35,917 bases of DNA from Gammaproteobacteria bacterium (GTDB lineage: Bacteria; Pseudomonadota; Gammaproteobacteria; Steroidobacterales; Woeseiaceae): the NCBI GenBank assembly GCA_029863125.1, contig JAOTWB010000023.1:1-35917 (forward strand), written 5' to 3'. Below are positions 17,727 to 26,938 of the stretch, piece by piece (position 1 is the stretch's first letter; every line of letters begins with the position of its first letter). Position numbers and translations under genes: made by a program. Below the pieces are notes generated by a model. It saw only the letters and a list, made by a program, of their open reading frames with translations, did not search any database and was not told the DNA's origin.

Positions 17727-20168
17727 TCAGCCGCTTTTCTTCTTTGTCTTCTTAGCTGGCTTTTTCTTTGCGGCTATCTTCCCGGATTTCTTCCGGCTTT
17801 TCTTTTTCTTGGCCGCTTTGGGGCCGGTTTTCTTTTTCGCCACTTTCTTTTTACCGCGGCGGCCGCGCTCCGGCGCAGCTGCCAGCAGTTCCTTGCACTC
17901 TTCGAGTGTCAGCGACTTCGGCTCCCTGTCCTTCGGTACGCGGGCGTTTTTCGACTTATCGGTAATGTACGGTCCATAGCGACCGTTCAGTACCTGGATA
18001 CCGTCGTCCTCGAAGTCCAGGATGATACGGTTGGCGTCTTCGATCTTCTTGGCTTGGATCAGCTCGAGCGCGCGCGGCAATTCGATCGTATACGGATCGT
18101 CCTTGCTGTCCTCGCCCCCGCGAATCGATACGTACTTGTCGCCATAGCGAATGTAGGGACCGAAGCGACCGATGCTTGCCGATACCGGCAGCCCGTCGGG
18201 TGTCTCGCCGAGTTTTCGCGGCAGCTTGAACAGAGCTAACGCAGTTTCGAGATCGATCTCATTCATTTTCTGGCCCGGCCGCAGGCCCGCGAACTTCGGC
18301 TTTTCCTCGTCGTCTTTGGTCCCTATTTGCACGAACGGACCGTAGCGGCCCATGCGCACGGTAACCGGTTTGCCGCTCTTCGGATCGATTCCCAGCTCCC
18401 GTGCCTGTGCAACCTGCTCCCGCGTGACCGAGACCTCCTTTTCTTCGCACAGCTTGCGGAACGGCTGCCAGAAATTGTCGAGCAGCGGCACCCAGTCTTT
18501 CTTGCCGAGCGACACGAGGTCAAGATCATCCTCGAGTCTTGCCGTGAATTCGTAGTCGACGTATTGCGTAAAGTGTTCCGTCAGAAAACCATTGACAATT
18601 CGGCCAATGTCGGTCGGGATAAAACGTTTGGCGTCCATTTCGACATACTCACGATTCTTTAGAGTCGCAATGATGTTGGCGTACGTTGAAGGCCGGCCGA
18701 TTCCGTATTCTTCGAGCGCCTTGACGAGGCTCGCTTCGGTGAACCGCGGCGGCGGTTCCGTGAAATGCTGTTCGGGCCGTAATTCTTCGAGCTTGATTAC
18801 GTCCCCTTCGGCCACCTCGGGCAGCAGTCGGTCAGTTTCGTCGTCTTTCGAGTCGTCCTTGCCCTCCTGGTACACGGCCATGAATCCCGGCTCGACCAGG
18901 ACCGAGCCATTGGCTCGAAGCCGGTGGCCCTCGTCTTTGCTGCCGGCCGCCATCTCGATCGCAACCGTATCGAACACGGCGGGAACCATCTGGCAAGCCA
19001 TCGTGCGCTTCCAAATCAGCGAATAGAGCTTGAACTGGTCCCTGTCCAGCGATCCCTTGATGTCATCGGGTATGTATGCGGCCGACGTCGGACGAATCGC
19101 TTCATGCGCTTCCTGGGCATTCTTCGACTTGTTCTTGAACGTGCGCGGCGCATCGGGGACGTTCTGACTGCCATAGCGCTCGGCAATAACCTCGCGTATT
19201 TCTTCGACGGCAACATCGGCGAGCGTCACCGAGTCCGTCCGCATGTAGGAAATCAGGCCGACCAGCCCTTCGCCGGGTAATTCGATACCCTCGTAGAGTT
19301 TTTGGGCGACGCGCATCGTGCGCTGGGTATTGAAGCCGAGTTTGCGAGACGCCTCCTGTTGCAGGGTCGACGTGGTGAACGGCCCGGCGGGATTACGGCG
19401 GCGCTTTTTCTTCGCGACGCTTACAACGCCGAGCCGCCCTTTCGCTGCATCAAGAATCGTCTTTTCGACGTCGCGCGCCGCGGCTTCGTTTTGAAAACTG
19501 AATTGTTCGACCTTGTCGCCTTTATAGCTGACGAGCCGCGAGACAAAAGGTTGTTCGTCTTTGCTGACGTCGACTTCGATGGTCCAGTACTCGCGCGCCT
19601 TGAATGCTTCGATCTCGAGCTCGCGCTCGACGATCATTCGAAGCGCAGGGCTTTGCACGCGACCGGCGGAAAGTCCTCGCTGGACTTTCTTCCACAGCAG
19701 CGGCGAGAGATTGAACCCGACAAGGTAGTCGAGCGCTCGGCGAGCCTGCTGCGCACCAATCAGGTCGCCGGATAATTCACGCGGATGCGCGACGGCGTCC
19801 TGCACCGCCTGCTTGGTAATTTCATGAAAGACGACCCGGTGTACGTCCTTCGAGTCCAGGGCCTTTCTTTCCTTTAGCAGCTCGATTAAATGCCACGAAA
19901 TAGCTTCGCCCTCGCGGTCGGGGTCAGTTGCGAGATACAGCGCATCGGCTTTCTTCAGGGCGCGGATGATCGCCTTGATGTGTTTCTCGTTGCGTTCGAT
20001 GACCTGGTATTTCATCGAAAACTGGTTTTCGGTATCGACGGCGCCTTCTTTGGGGACGAGATCCCGGACATGGCCATAGGAAGCCAAAACGTCGAAGTCC
20101 TTGCCCAGGTACTTGCTGATCGTTTTCGCTTTGGCTGGCGATTCAACAATGACGAGATTCTTTGACAT
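17727..20168 (-). CDS. topA: DNA topoisomerase I (type IA), lysine-rich tail and no zinc fingers
   Basis: An 813-residue enzyme that relaxes negative supercoils. The Toprim domain has E9 in VIVESPAKAK and the acidic triad in DPDREGE (residues 82-88). The nucleophile is Y308 in GLISYMRTDS. After about residue 590 come three topoisomerase C-terminal repeats, each with a GRYGP- or GRFGP-like core. The C-terminal 45 residues are mostly Lys/Ala/Ser. The four-cysteine zinc ribbons of E. coli TopA are absent: only isolated cysteines occur. It precedes tsaC by ten bases. A good promoter candidate lies between smg and topA. Confidence 0.95.
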   Translation of the reverse strand: MSKNLVIVESPAKAKTISKYLGKDFDVLASYGHVRDLVPKEGAVDTENQFSMKYQVIERNEKHIKAIIRALKKADALYLATDPDREGEAISWHLIELLKERKALDSKDVHRVVFHEITKQAVQDAVAHPRELSGDLIGAQQARRALDYLVGFNLSPLLWKKVQRGLSAGRVQSPALRMIVERELEIEAFKAREYWTIEVDVSKDEQPFVSRLVSYKGDKVEQFSFQNEAAARDVEKTILDAAKGRLGVVSVAKKKRRRNPAGPFTTSTLQQEASRKLGFNTQRTMRVAQKLYEGIELPGEGLVGLISYMRTDSVTLADVAVEEIREVIAERYGSQNVPDAPRTFKNKSKNAQEAHEAIRPTSAAYIPDDIKGSLDRDQFKLYSLIWKRTMACQMVPAVFDTVAIEMAAGSKDEGHRLRANGSVLVEPGFMAVYQEGKDDSKDDETDRLLPEVAEGDVIKLEELRPEQHFTEPPPRFTEASLVKALEEYGIGRPSTYANIIATLKNREYVEMDAKRFIPTDIGRIVNGFLTEHFTQYVDYEFTARLEDDLDLVSLGKKDWVPLLDNFWQPFRKLCEEKEVSVTREQVAQARELGIDPKSGKPVTVRMGRYGPFVQIGTKDDEEKPKFAGLRPGQKMNEIDLETALALFKLPRKLGETPDGLPVSASIGRFGPYIRYGDKYVSIRGGEDSKDDPYTIELPRALELIQAKKIEDANRIILDFEDDGIQVLNGRYGPYITDKSKNARVPKDREPKSLTLEECKELLAAAPERGRRGKKKVAKKKTGPKAAKKKKSRKKSGKIAAKKKPAKKTKKKSG

Positions 20169-20194
20169 CGTATATTCGGGATCCTAAAACCATA

Positions 20195-20216
20195 AACCGC
20201 GGACGGTGCCGCGGTT
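20195..20216 (-). terminator. GC-rich hairpin between smg and topA
   Basis: AACCGCGG (20195-20202) pairs with CCGCGGTT (20209-20216) around six bases. On the minus strand it is followed by TTATGGTTTT, a weak T-rich tail. It may terminate the smg transcript or, since the candidate topA promoter lies just upstream, form the very 5' end of topA mRNA. Confidence 0.4.
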
Positions 20217-20218
20217 CA

Positions 20219-20245
20219 ATTACAGGCTTGCTCGCTACGTGTCAA
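20219..20245 (-). promoter_or_regulatory. candidate sigma-70 promoter for topA
   Basis: On the minus strand a perfect TTGACA (20240-20245) precedes TGTAAT (20219-20224, five of six consensus bases) by 15 bases, slightly short spacing. It lies in the 94-base gap after smg and would start transcription near 20212, about 45 bases before the topA ATG. Confidence 0.5.
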
Positions 20246-20262
20246 GTTATCGCACGTTCGGA

Positions 20263-20739
20263 CTAATGAACGGAGCCCGAGGATTCGTCGAATACGAGGT
20301 CTTCCATGCGAGCGTACGCCAGCTCCTGGCCGGGCTGGCTGAACAACACCATCAGCACGACCCACTTGATCTGTTCGACGTCAATGTCGGGTGTTTCCAG
20401 CGCAAGCAGTCGATCGACGAGAATTTCGCGCTGCGGTGGAGACAGAATGCCGATTTGCTCGAGATAGGTCATGTAGCCACGGCATGATGAATCCAGCCTT
20501 TCGTGTTCGAAGTCGTTGTAGATACGAGTGCCGGACCCGGTTTGCGGTCCGTAGTCGAGGCACTGCTGCTGGTCCGTCAGACCATCCAGCCACAATAACG
20601 CGCGGTCGATTTCATTGTCGCCGAAACCGGCTCGGGCCAGCTCGGCGCGGAGTTCGTTCTGGTCGGGTTCCGGTTCTTCTTCGGTGTCTACGTACGTTTC
20701 GAACAGGTACATGAGCACATCGAGTACGTTTTCTTTCAT
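20263..20739 (-). CDS. smg: Smg family protein (DUF494)
   Basis: A 158-residue protein starting MKENVLDVLMYLFE, with a strongly acidic stretch at residues 19-27 and the conserved EQIKWVVLMVLFSQPGQE near the C-terminus, which is typical of Smg/DUF494. The family is nearly always located between dprA and topA, as here. Its molecular role is unknown; a link to DNA uptake or topology rests only on this conserved position. It begins 39 bases after the dprA stop. Confidence 0.93.
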   Translation of the reverse strand: MKENVLDVLMYLFETYVDTEEEPEPDQNELRAELARAGFGDNEIDRALLWLDGLTDQQQCLDYGPQTGSGTRIYNDFEHERLDSSCRGYMTYLEQIGILSPPQREILVDRLLALETPDIDVEQIKWVVLMVLFSQPGQELAYARMEDLVFDESSGSVH

Positions 20740-20778
20740 GCCTGGAGCGGCTCCTTGCGCTGTCTTTTGACTAAATGC

Positions 20779-21879
20779 TCAACTCGATAAGGCGTAGCGT
20801 CCACCGGACAATGACTCCACTTCTCCATGGAGCTCCAGGATCAGAAGCATGGAGGAAAGCTGGTCGATCGTCAAACCCGATTGGCTTTCAAGTTCATCGA
20901 TGCTTATCGGATCATGGCTCAATATCAAGCGCAGTTCGTTATAGTCATTGTCGGAAGTCAGGGCCGGCGTTTCCGAGTGTGCTGATTCCATTGTATTTTG
21001 CAGCATGTGCCCGGTCAGCGGCGCGAGCTCGTTCAGGATGTCGCCGGCCGTTTCGACCAGTTTTGCGCCCTGTCTAATGAGTTCGTGGCAACCTCGCGCC
21101 AGCGGATTATGGATCGAGCCCGGCAGCGCGAACACCTCGCGGCCCTGTTCGGCCGCGAGTCTCGCCGTAATCAGGGAGCCACTGCGCCTGGCGGCTTCAA
21201 CAACCAGGGTTCCGAGACTCAGGCCACTGATCAGTCGGTTGCGTTCGGGAAAATGCCAGCGTAAAGGGCGCGCGCCAAGCGGGTATTCACTAACCAGCGC
21301 GCCACTGTTCGATATGGCATGCGCAAGATCCCGGTTTGCCGCCGGGTATACCCGGTCGATACCGTGACCGAGGAAGGCGACCGTTTTGCCGCCGACGTCG
21401 AGCGCTCCACGATGCGCCGCCGTGTCGATGCCCTCGGCAAGGCCGCTGACAATCGAGAAGCCCCGTTGCGCCAGGTAACGTGCAAATTCGACAGAATTAC
21501 GGAGCCCACCCCGGGTCGGGTTTCGGCTGCCGATGATAGCCAGTGACGGCAGGTGCAATGCCCCGGTGTCGCCGTTCACATATAAAAGGAGTGGGCGACC
21601 CGGAATTTGCGTAAAGAGTTCGGGATAAGCGTCGCATCCGAATGTGATCAATTCGTGCGAATCATGATCCAGCCACCGGAGGGTGCGCGCGAGAAGCGGC
21701 TCATCCGGAACCGCGATGGCCGAACTTTTTTCGCTGGACAGCCCGGTAGCCTGGAGCTCGCCTTGGCTTTGTGCGACGACGCTCTCAATGTCGCCGAATC
21801 TGGACAGGAGCGCTTCGACTTCCGAGACACGAAGATTGGCATGCGCCAGGATGAGCCATGCGCGGTGTGATCGATCCAT
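20779..21879 (-). CDS. dprA: DNA-processing protein DprA
   Basis: A 366-residue protein that loads RecA on incoming single-stranded DNA during natural transformation. The Rossmann-fold core has AIIGSRNPTRGG, SGLAEGIDTAAHRGAL, FLGHGIDRVYP and SEYPLGARPLRWHFPERNR, all DprA signatures, followed by ARRSGSLITARLA. N-terminal helices (residues 5-60) and a C-terminal winged-helix-like segment (about 310-365) complete the full domain set. An ATG at 21921 would add 14 residues; I prefer 21879 because MDRSHRAWLIL fits the family start. A terminator lies between it and the upstream LysM gene, so it probably has its own promoter. Confidence 0.92.
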   Translation of the reverse strand: MDRSHRAWLILAHANLRVSEVEALLSRFGDIESVVAQSQGELQATGLSSEKSSAIAVPDEPLLARTLRWLDHDSHELITFGCDAYPELFTQIPGRPLLLYVNGDTGALHLPSLAIIGSRNPTRGGLRNSVEFARYLAQRGFSIVSGLAEGIDTAAHRGALDVGGKTVAFLGHGIDRVYPAANRDLAHAISNSGALVSEYPLGARPLRWHFPERNRLISGLSLGTLVVEAARRSGSLITARLAAEQGREVFALPGSIHNPLARGCHELIRQGAKLVETAGDILNELAPLTGHMLQNTMESAHSETPALTSDNDYNELRLILSHDPISIDELESQSGLTIDQLSSMLLILELHGEVESLSGGRYALSS

Positions 21880-21973
21880 TCCCGAATCCGAGGGCAGGCG
21901 GTGTGGCAATGATACCGCCATTGGCCCGGTGACTGGTGCCCAGAAATGGGCGCAATCGCAGCAATTGGCAGAC

Positions 21974-22001
21974 AGAAAAACGGCGCCATGAAGGCGCCGT
22001 T
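21974..22001 (-). terminator. rho-independent terminator after the LysM lipoprotein gene
   Basis: AACGGCGCC pairs perfectly with GGCGCCGTT (21979-21987 and 21993-22001) around a five-base loop. On the minus strand the second arm runs into TTTTT. It begins about 20 bases after the LysM gene stop and separates that gene from dprA. Confidence 0.85.
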
Positions 22002-22021
22002 ATTTTCATGCTGTTGCGGCG

Positions 22022-23218
22022 TTACCCGAGCGGGTTGCGCACGGCGTCAAGGACGTGGATGACTTCCGTCGCCTCCATTACGAGTCCATAGCTGATGCGA
22101 TCGTAAGTCTTGAAGATCATGACGGTACCCGCTTCTTCATCCGGGAGCTTTACTTTGCCGCCCTTGATTCGATCTTTGACGATCTCGCCGGTCTGGAAAA
22201 CCGACAGAACGTCGCCAACCGACAGGCCGTTGTTGGCACCACGATTGATGACGACGACCTGATACTGGCCGATCTGCGTTACACCGCCGACGACTGAAAT
22301 TATTCGGCCGTCGACAAGCATACTGGGTGACCGCGGGAAGAAATTAAGCGGGACGTCGATCGATTCGGGCAGCAGGCGATCGCCTTTGATCGCTTCCCGC
22401 ACTGTGTCGGTCAATGCAACCGTCGCGGGGTCCCCATTGCGACGGAGCGCGCCTTCACCAACGAGGAGCCCCTGGTAGCCGATCAGGCGATTGTCATCCG
22501 GGTCCCGCAGCGGATCGCCGATATGAATCACGTTGAAGCGAGCGCCGGGCGTATCGTCGGCCAGGCCACGCACATAGATCTCATTGCCTGCCGCAGCGAC
22601 GAGGTGCTCGCCGCGCGTTTCGAGGAGGTAAGGCAGCGAATCAGCCTGGTCTTTCTCGAGGATAACGCCCGAAGTCAGGAAGGCTGCAACGGCCTCGTAC
22701 GGGATGGTGTTGACAGCCTGGGACAATGGCGTCACGCGCGCCTGTGGCGACAGCCGATAGGCCGATCCACGAACAGCGGTAATGCGCGGCTGGCCGTCGA
22801 TATAGACAAGGCCGAGCACGTCACCCGGATAAATGAGGTGCGGGTTTTCAATCTCGGGATTTACGTACCAGATCTCGGGCCAGAACCAGGGATCCTTGAG
22901 GAACGTCGCGGCGATATCCCAAAGCGTGTCACCAACCTTCACGACATATTCATTCGGGTGACCTTCCGCGAGTGGCACGGGCTCGTTAATAGGCGTCAGC
23001 ACGGGCTCGCCGTAGGTTGACTGCGCTGCCATCGTACTCTGCGATGGTTCGAGCGACGACGCGCTGCCCGACGATTGCGACGAGGTTGCGACGGGCGTCA
23101 TTGCGCGCGGCGACTCATCCTTGGAAAACGGATTCAAAGAGCATCCGGCGAGGGTTACAGCCAGCGTGATAAGCGTCAGCCGGTAACAGTAATTCAGGCA
23201 AATCTTGCTGAGAGACAT
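22022..23218 (-). CDS. LysM-domain lipoprotein
   Basis: A 398-residue protein. The N-terminus has a hydrophobic stretch ending in the lipobox LAGCS, so it is exported and lipidated at the cysteine. After a Ser/Gln/Pro-rich linker, a LysM domain lies at about residues 88-140 (YVVKVGDTLWDIAATFLKDP and NPHLIYPGDVLGL), which binds peptidoglycan. The following 250 residues contain no recognised domain but are conserved in the family. I chose ATG 23218; the frame is open to 23269. This gene is typically found divergent from def near dprA in gammaproteobacteria, as here. A role in envelope maintenance is inferred. Confidence 0.88.
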   Translation of the reverse strand: MSLSKICLNYCYRLTLITLAVTLAGCSLNPFSKDESPRAMTPVATSSQSSGSASSLEPSQSTMAAQSTYGEPVLTPINEPVPLAEGHPNEYVVKVGDTLWDIAATFLKDPWFWPEIWYVNPEIENPHLIYPGDVLGLVYIDGQPRITAVRGSAYRLSPQARVTPLSQAVNTIPYEAVAAFLTSGVILEKDQADSLPYLLETRGEHLVAAAGNEIYVRGLADDTPGARFNVIHIGDPLRDPDDNRLIGYQGLLVGEGALRRNGDPATVALTDTVREAIKGDRLLPESIDVPLNFFPRSPSMLVDGRIISVVGGVTQIGQYQVVVINRGANNGLSVGDVLSVFQTGEIVKDRIKGGKVKLPDEEAGTVMIFKTYDRISYGLVMEATEVIHVLDAVRNPLG

Positions 23219-23361
23219 AATTCGCGGGTGCTCCGTACAGATTGGTTTAGGCCCGTGCATTCCGGGCATTGCTATACTATGTCGGTCCGATCAAACTCAG
23301 GCTGCTAATTACGTCACATTTCCGGCCCAAACGCGGCGCGGAAGGGTGTTTTTCAGGCGGC

Positions 23362-23391
23362 ATTGTCTGACATCTTATTCAATAAAGTCAA
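23362..23391 (-). promoter_or_regulatory. candidate sigma-70 promoter for the LysM gene
   Basis: On the minus strand TTGACT (23386-23391) and GACAAT (23362-23367) are 18 bases apart, matching consensus at five and four positions. It would give a leader of about 135 bases. The rest of the divergent 23219-23498 gap shows no other convincing signal; a def promoter must lie there but was not identified. Confidence 0.35.
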
Positions 23392-23498
23392 ACATTTAGC
23401 TCGTTCTTATAGCGCTTCACGCGAAATATGGCCGGATTCATTATGTTTGAATAGCTTGATTTTGCACATTCGGCCGCAAGAATAGCATTCTGGAAATT

Positions 23499-24017
23499 AT
23501 GGCAAAACTGACGATTTTGGAATTCCCTGACCCCAGGCTCAGGACGAAAGCGACCGCCGTATCGGTGGTTGACGATTCGTTGCGCACATTGATTGACGAC
23601 ATGTTCGAGACAATGTACGCCGCACCCGGAATTGGTTTGGCTGCAACGCAGGTAAACGTGCATAAGCGCCTGCTGGTGGTGGACATTTCATCCGACAAGT
23701 CCGAACCCCTTGTGTTGATAAACCCCGAGATTCTGGAGAAAGACGGCGCGATCGCCAGCGATGAGGGCTGCCTCTCTGTTCCCGGATACTACGAAGAAGT
23801 CGAACGTGCCGAGCATATTCGGGTTCGATTCCTGGATCGGCAGGGCGCTGCGCAGGAAATGGAGGCCGAAGGACTGCTGGCGGTCTGTATTCAGCATGAA
23901 ATGGATCATCTCGAGGGCAAACTGTTCGTCGACTATCTTTCCGAAGCAAAGCGGCAGCGAATTCGCAAGAAGCTGCAAAAAGAACGCCGCCATCAATCCG
24001 CCGCCGTTGTCATGTAA
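23499..24017 (+). CDS. def: peptide deformylase
   Basis: A 172-residue metalloenzyme that removes the formyl group from nascent proteins. All three family motifs are present: GIGLAATQ (residues 44-51), EGCLSVPG with metal ligand C91, and QHEMDHLEG with H133, E134 and H137. Length and basic C-terminus are normal for the gammaproteobacterial type. It is the first gene of the def-fmt-rsmB series, with fmt 36 bases downstream, and is divergent from the LysM gene. Confidence 0.96.
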   Translation: MAKLTILEFPDPRLRTKATAVSVVDDSLRTLIDDMFETMYAAPGIGLAATQVNVHKRLLVVDISSDKSEPLVLINPEILEKDGAIASDEGCLSVPGYYEEVERAEHIRVRFLDRQGAAQEMEAEGLLAVCIQHEMDHLEGKLFVDYLSEAKRQRIRKKLQKERRHQSAAVVM

Positions 24018-24053
24018 GCGATCGACCGGAGAGTCGCAGCCACCACCATCGTT

Positions 24054-24989
24054 ATGAAAGATCCCAGGGTGATATTCGCCGGCACGCCCGAGTTTGCGCT
24101 TGCCTCGTTGTCGGCACTCGTCGAAGCCGGTATCAGGCCCGTTGCTGTTCTGACTCAGCCCGACCGTCCGGCCGGGCGCGGCAAACGCATGACCGCTAGC
24201 CCGGTCAAGCAATTCGCTGAGGAACAGGGCATACCGGTCATGCAGCCGGCGACCTTGCGCGACGAGGGGGTTGTCGCCGAACTCGAGGCGCTCAAACCGG
24301 ACGTCATGATCGTCGCCGCTTACGGACTGATACTTCCACAAAACGTGCTCGATATCCCGGCAGAGGGCTGTATCAATGTCCACGCGTCTCTCTTACCGCG
24401 CTGGCGTGGTGCGGCGCCCGTACAAGCAGCAATACTGGCAGGCGATGAAACGTCGGGCGTGTGCCTGATGTCGATGACCGCCGGCCTCGACTGCGGGCCC
24501 GTATTCGTCGCGGAGTCGCTTGCGATCGCTGACGGCGAAACAGCAGGAGAACTGCATGATCGGCTCGCTCGTCTGGGCGGCGAGCTACTGGTGGCGAAGC
24601 TCGGCGGTATCCTGCAAAGGAAGTTTATCGCGGTTCCACAGGATGAGTCGGCGGCAACCTATGCGGGCAAGATTCAAAAACAGGATGCACGTCTTGACTG
24701 GTCATTAAGTGCCGGTGATCTGGAGCGCCGCATCCGCGCCTACAATCCGGTTCCGGGCGCATTCTTCTTTATCAACGAATCGCTGCGGGTGAAGTGCTGG
24801 CGTGCCGTCTGCATCGCCGATCTCGCCGCCACGCCAGGTATGGTTGTCGCAAGCGGCCCCGATGGCATCGATGTGGCGTGTGGTTCGGGAGGGCTCCGCC
24901 TCCTCGAGCTGCAGCTGCCCGGCAAGCGTCGGATACAGGCTCGCGAGTTTGCCAATCAGCTCGACCTTGTCGGTCGAGAGCTGAGCTAG
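24054..24989 (+). CDS. fmt: methionyl-tRNA formyltransferase
   Basis: A 311-residue enzyme that formylates initiator Met-tRNA using 10-formyl-THF. The N-terminal transferase domain shows IFAGTPEFA, the basic loop RPAGRGKRM that contacts tRNA, and the catalytic set N108, H110 and D146 within GCINVHASLLPRWRGAAP and GLDCGP. The C-terminal OB-like domain follows from about residue 205. It partners functionally with def just upstream; rsmB follows after 13 bases. Confidence 0.96.
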   Translation: MKDPRVIFAGTPEFALASLSALVEAGIRPVAVLTQPDRPAGRGKRMTASPVKQFAEEQGIPVMQPATLRDEGVVAELEALKPDVMIVAAYGLILPQNVLDIPAEGCINVHASLLPRWRGAAPVQAAILAGDETSGVCLMSMTAGLDCGPVFVAESLAIADGETAGELHDRLARLGGELLVAKLGGILQRKFIAVPQDESAATYAGKIQKQDARLDWSLSAGDLERRIRAYNPVPGAFFFINESLRVKCWRAVCIADLAATPGMVVASGPDGIDVACGSGGLRLLELQLPGKRRIQAREFANQLDLVGRELS

Positions 24990-25002
24990 GCGAAACCCGA
25001 AG

Positions 25003-26328
25003 GTGGCAATGAGCGGAACAAGAGTGCGGGCGGTTGCTGCAGAGACCGTCGATGCCGTCATATCGAAAGGTCAGTCGCTGGATGCCGCGATTGCGACGAA
25101 CGAAACACGCGTTGCGCCGAACGATCGTGCCCTGCTGCGCATGCTGTGTTTCGGGGTGTTGCGGCATCATTGGGAGCTGCAGGCCCGGGTCGCAGGACTG
25201 CTGGACCGACCCCTAAAACGAAAAGACAGCGTGATTAACGCGCTGCTTGCGCTCGGGCTCTTCCAGCTGAACGATACGCGAATTCCGGATCACGCGGCGG
25301 TCTCGCAAACAGTCGAAGCGGCCAGGTTGCTGCGCCGGCCGAAGCTCGCCGGCCTGGTGAATGCCTGCCTGCGCCGTTTTCAACGCGAGGGCAGCGCGAC
25401 GATTTCTCCGCAGGATGAGGAGGTTCGCTGGAATCATCCGCGGTGGCTGATCGACACCCTGAAAAACGACTGGCCCGATGACTGGGAGGCCATACTAGCG
25501 GCGAACAATGAGCGGGCTCCGATGTGGCTGCGCGTGAATTCATCGAGAAGCGATACGGCCGGCTATCGGCAGCGTCTCAGCGAAGCCGGCATCTCGGCCG
25601 AACCACTGGCGGCTCTGCCCGACGCGCTGTGCTTGTCGGAACCATGCCCCGTGGACGAGCTACCGGGCTTTGCAGAGGGCGACGTTTCGGTACAGGATGC
25701 GGCCGCACAGATTGCGGCCCGCTGGCTCCTGGCCGGTACGCGCGGGCGAATCCTGGATGCCTGCGCTGCACCCGGCGGAAAGAGCGGTCACCTGCTCGAG
25801 CTCGGAGGGGATGAGATTTCGCTGACCGCCGTCGACCGGGACGCATCCCGCATCGACGGCATCCGTGAAAACCTCGATCGAATCGGACGCGGCGCAACCA
25901 TAATCGCCGCCGATGCATCCAACACCAGAGACTGGTGGGACGGTGTGCCGTTTGACGGCATTCTGCTCGATGCGCCCTGCTCGGCGACGGGTGTGATACG
26001 GCGTCACCCGGACATCAAGGTGTTGCGCCGGGCCAGCGACATCAGGGGGCTGAGCGAGCAGCAAAGCGCGCTTCTCAAAGCGCTCTGGCCCCTGTTGGTG
26101 GCAGGCGGCCGGCTGCTGTATGCCACCTGTTCGACGCTGGCGGCCGAGAACGAAGCCGTAGTTGGGCGATTTCTCTCGGGCCACGACGATGCAGCGGAAG
26201 ATGACGTGTTGCCAAATAACAACATCCGCGATCTAATGCGGAGACGGGCCTGCGGCTACCAGGTTCTGCCCGGAACGGCGGGACTCGACGGTTTCTACTA
26301 TGCATGCCTGGAGAGGAAGGTCTCCTGA
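25003..26328 (+). CDS. rsmB: 16S rRNA (cytosine-967-C5)-methyltransferase
   Basis: A 441-residue SAM-dependent methyltransferase. Residues 1-140 form a NusB-like RNA-binding domain. The methyltransferase domain has the SAM loop DACAAPGGKSGHLLEL, the motif IV DAPCSATG with C326 and the motif VI LYATCST with the catalytic C376. Both cysteines of m5C methyltransferases are present. The start is ambiguous between GTG 25003 and ATG 25009, with overlapping weak ribosome sites (GAAGG). It follows fmt in the usual def-fmt-rsmB order and is followed by DUF4390-ntrY-ntrX. Confidence 0.94.
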   Translation: MAMSGTRVRAVAAETVDAVISKGQSLDAAIATNETRVAPNDRALLRMLCFGVLRHHWELQARVAGLLDRPLKRKDSVINALLALGLFQLNDTRIPDHAAVSQTVEAARLLRRPKLAGLVNACLRRFQREGSATISPQDEEVRWNHPRWLIDTLKNDWPDDWEAILAANNERAPMWLRVNSSRSDTAGYRQRLSEAGISAEPLAALPDALCLSEPCPVDELPGFAEGDVSVQDAAAQIAARWLLAGTRGRILDACAAPGGKSGHLLELGGDEISLTAVDRDASRIDGIRENLDRIGRGATIIAADASNTRDWWDGVPFDGILLDAPCSATGVIRRHPDIKVLRRASDIRGLSEQQSALLKALWPLLVAGGRLLYATCSTLAAENEAVVGRFLSGHDDAAEDDVLPNNNIRDLMRRRACGYQVLPGTAGLDGFYYACLERKVS

Positions 26329-26335
26329 ATACGCG

Positions 26336-26938
26336 ATGTTGACTCCCGCCCGATCAAACCGCCCGATAACCATAACGCAAGCCCTGCTCGTGTTCATTGC
26401 CGGACTTGCGATCGGCACTGGCCTGGCCCAGGACACCGTCGAGCGCGAGGGCTATTTCGAAGTTCGCACGGCGGAAACCGAGATTTTTGACGGCGTGCAT
26501 ACGCTGGATGCGCGACTGCAGCTGGTGTTGAGCAGCGAGGCGCTGGCGGCCCTCGAAAGCGGCGTTACGCTCACCATCGAGCTGCAGATGCAGGTTATCC
26601 GCGAGCGCCGCTGGCTGCTCGACGACACCGTCGCCGAACTCGCCGTGCGCTATGAGCTCGAATATCGGCCGCTCAGAGAGCGTTACGTCGTCAAGAACCT
26701 GAACAGTGGAGAACAGGACTCTTTTGCAACACTGTACTCGGCATTAAACAGCCTTGGTCGTGTTCAGGGTTTGCCGATTATCGATGACGCGCTGCTCCAG
26801 CCGGGCCGCGATTACCGTATCCGCCTGCGCGCAATGCTCAATACCGAGCAGTACCCCGCCACACTACGGCTGCTGTTTTTCTGGCGCGGTCAGTGGCAGT
26901 TACAAAGCGAATGGTTTGAATGGTCGCTCGAACGCTAA
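26336..26938 (+). CDS. DUF4390 domain-containing exported protein
   Basis: A 200-residue protein with an N-terminal hydrophobic signal/anchor near residues 12-32, then a beta-rich domain with repeated charged strands (RERRWLLDDTVAEL, YELEYRPLRERYVVKN) ending WRGQWQLQSEWFEW. It resembles DUF4390, a periplasmic domain found beside ntrY-like kinases. ATG 26336 lies eight bases after the rsmB stop; the frame is open to 26300 within rsmB. Its 3' end overlaps the ntrY start by 19 bases, so the two are coupled. A role as a periplasmic partner of the kinase is an inference from this constant linkage. Confidence 0.85.
   Translation: MLTPARSNRPITITQALLVFIAGLAIGTGLAQDTVEREGYFEVRTAETEIFDGVHTLDARLQLVLSSEALAALESGVTLTIELQMQVIRERRWLLDDTVAELAVRYELEYRPLRERYVVKNLNSGEQDSFATLYSALNSLGRVQGLPIIDDALLQPGRDYRIRLRAMLNTEQYPATLRLLFFWRGQWQLQSEWFEWSLER

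Noticed and set aside
23688..24383. 231-residue minus-strand frame opposite def and fmt
   Set aside because: Lies across two well-supported genes with intact active-site motifs; shadow.
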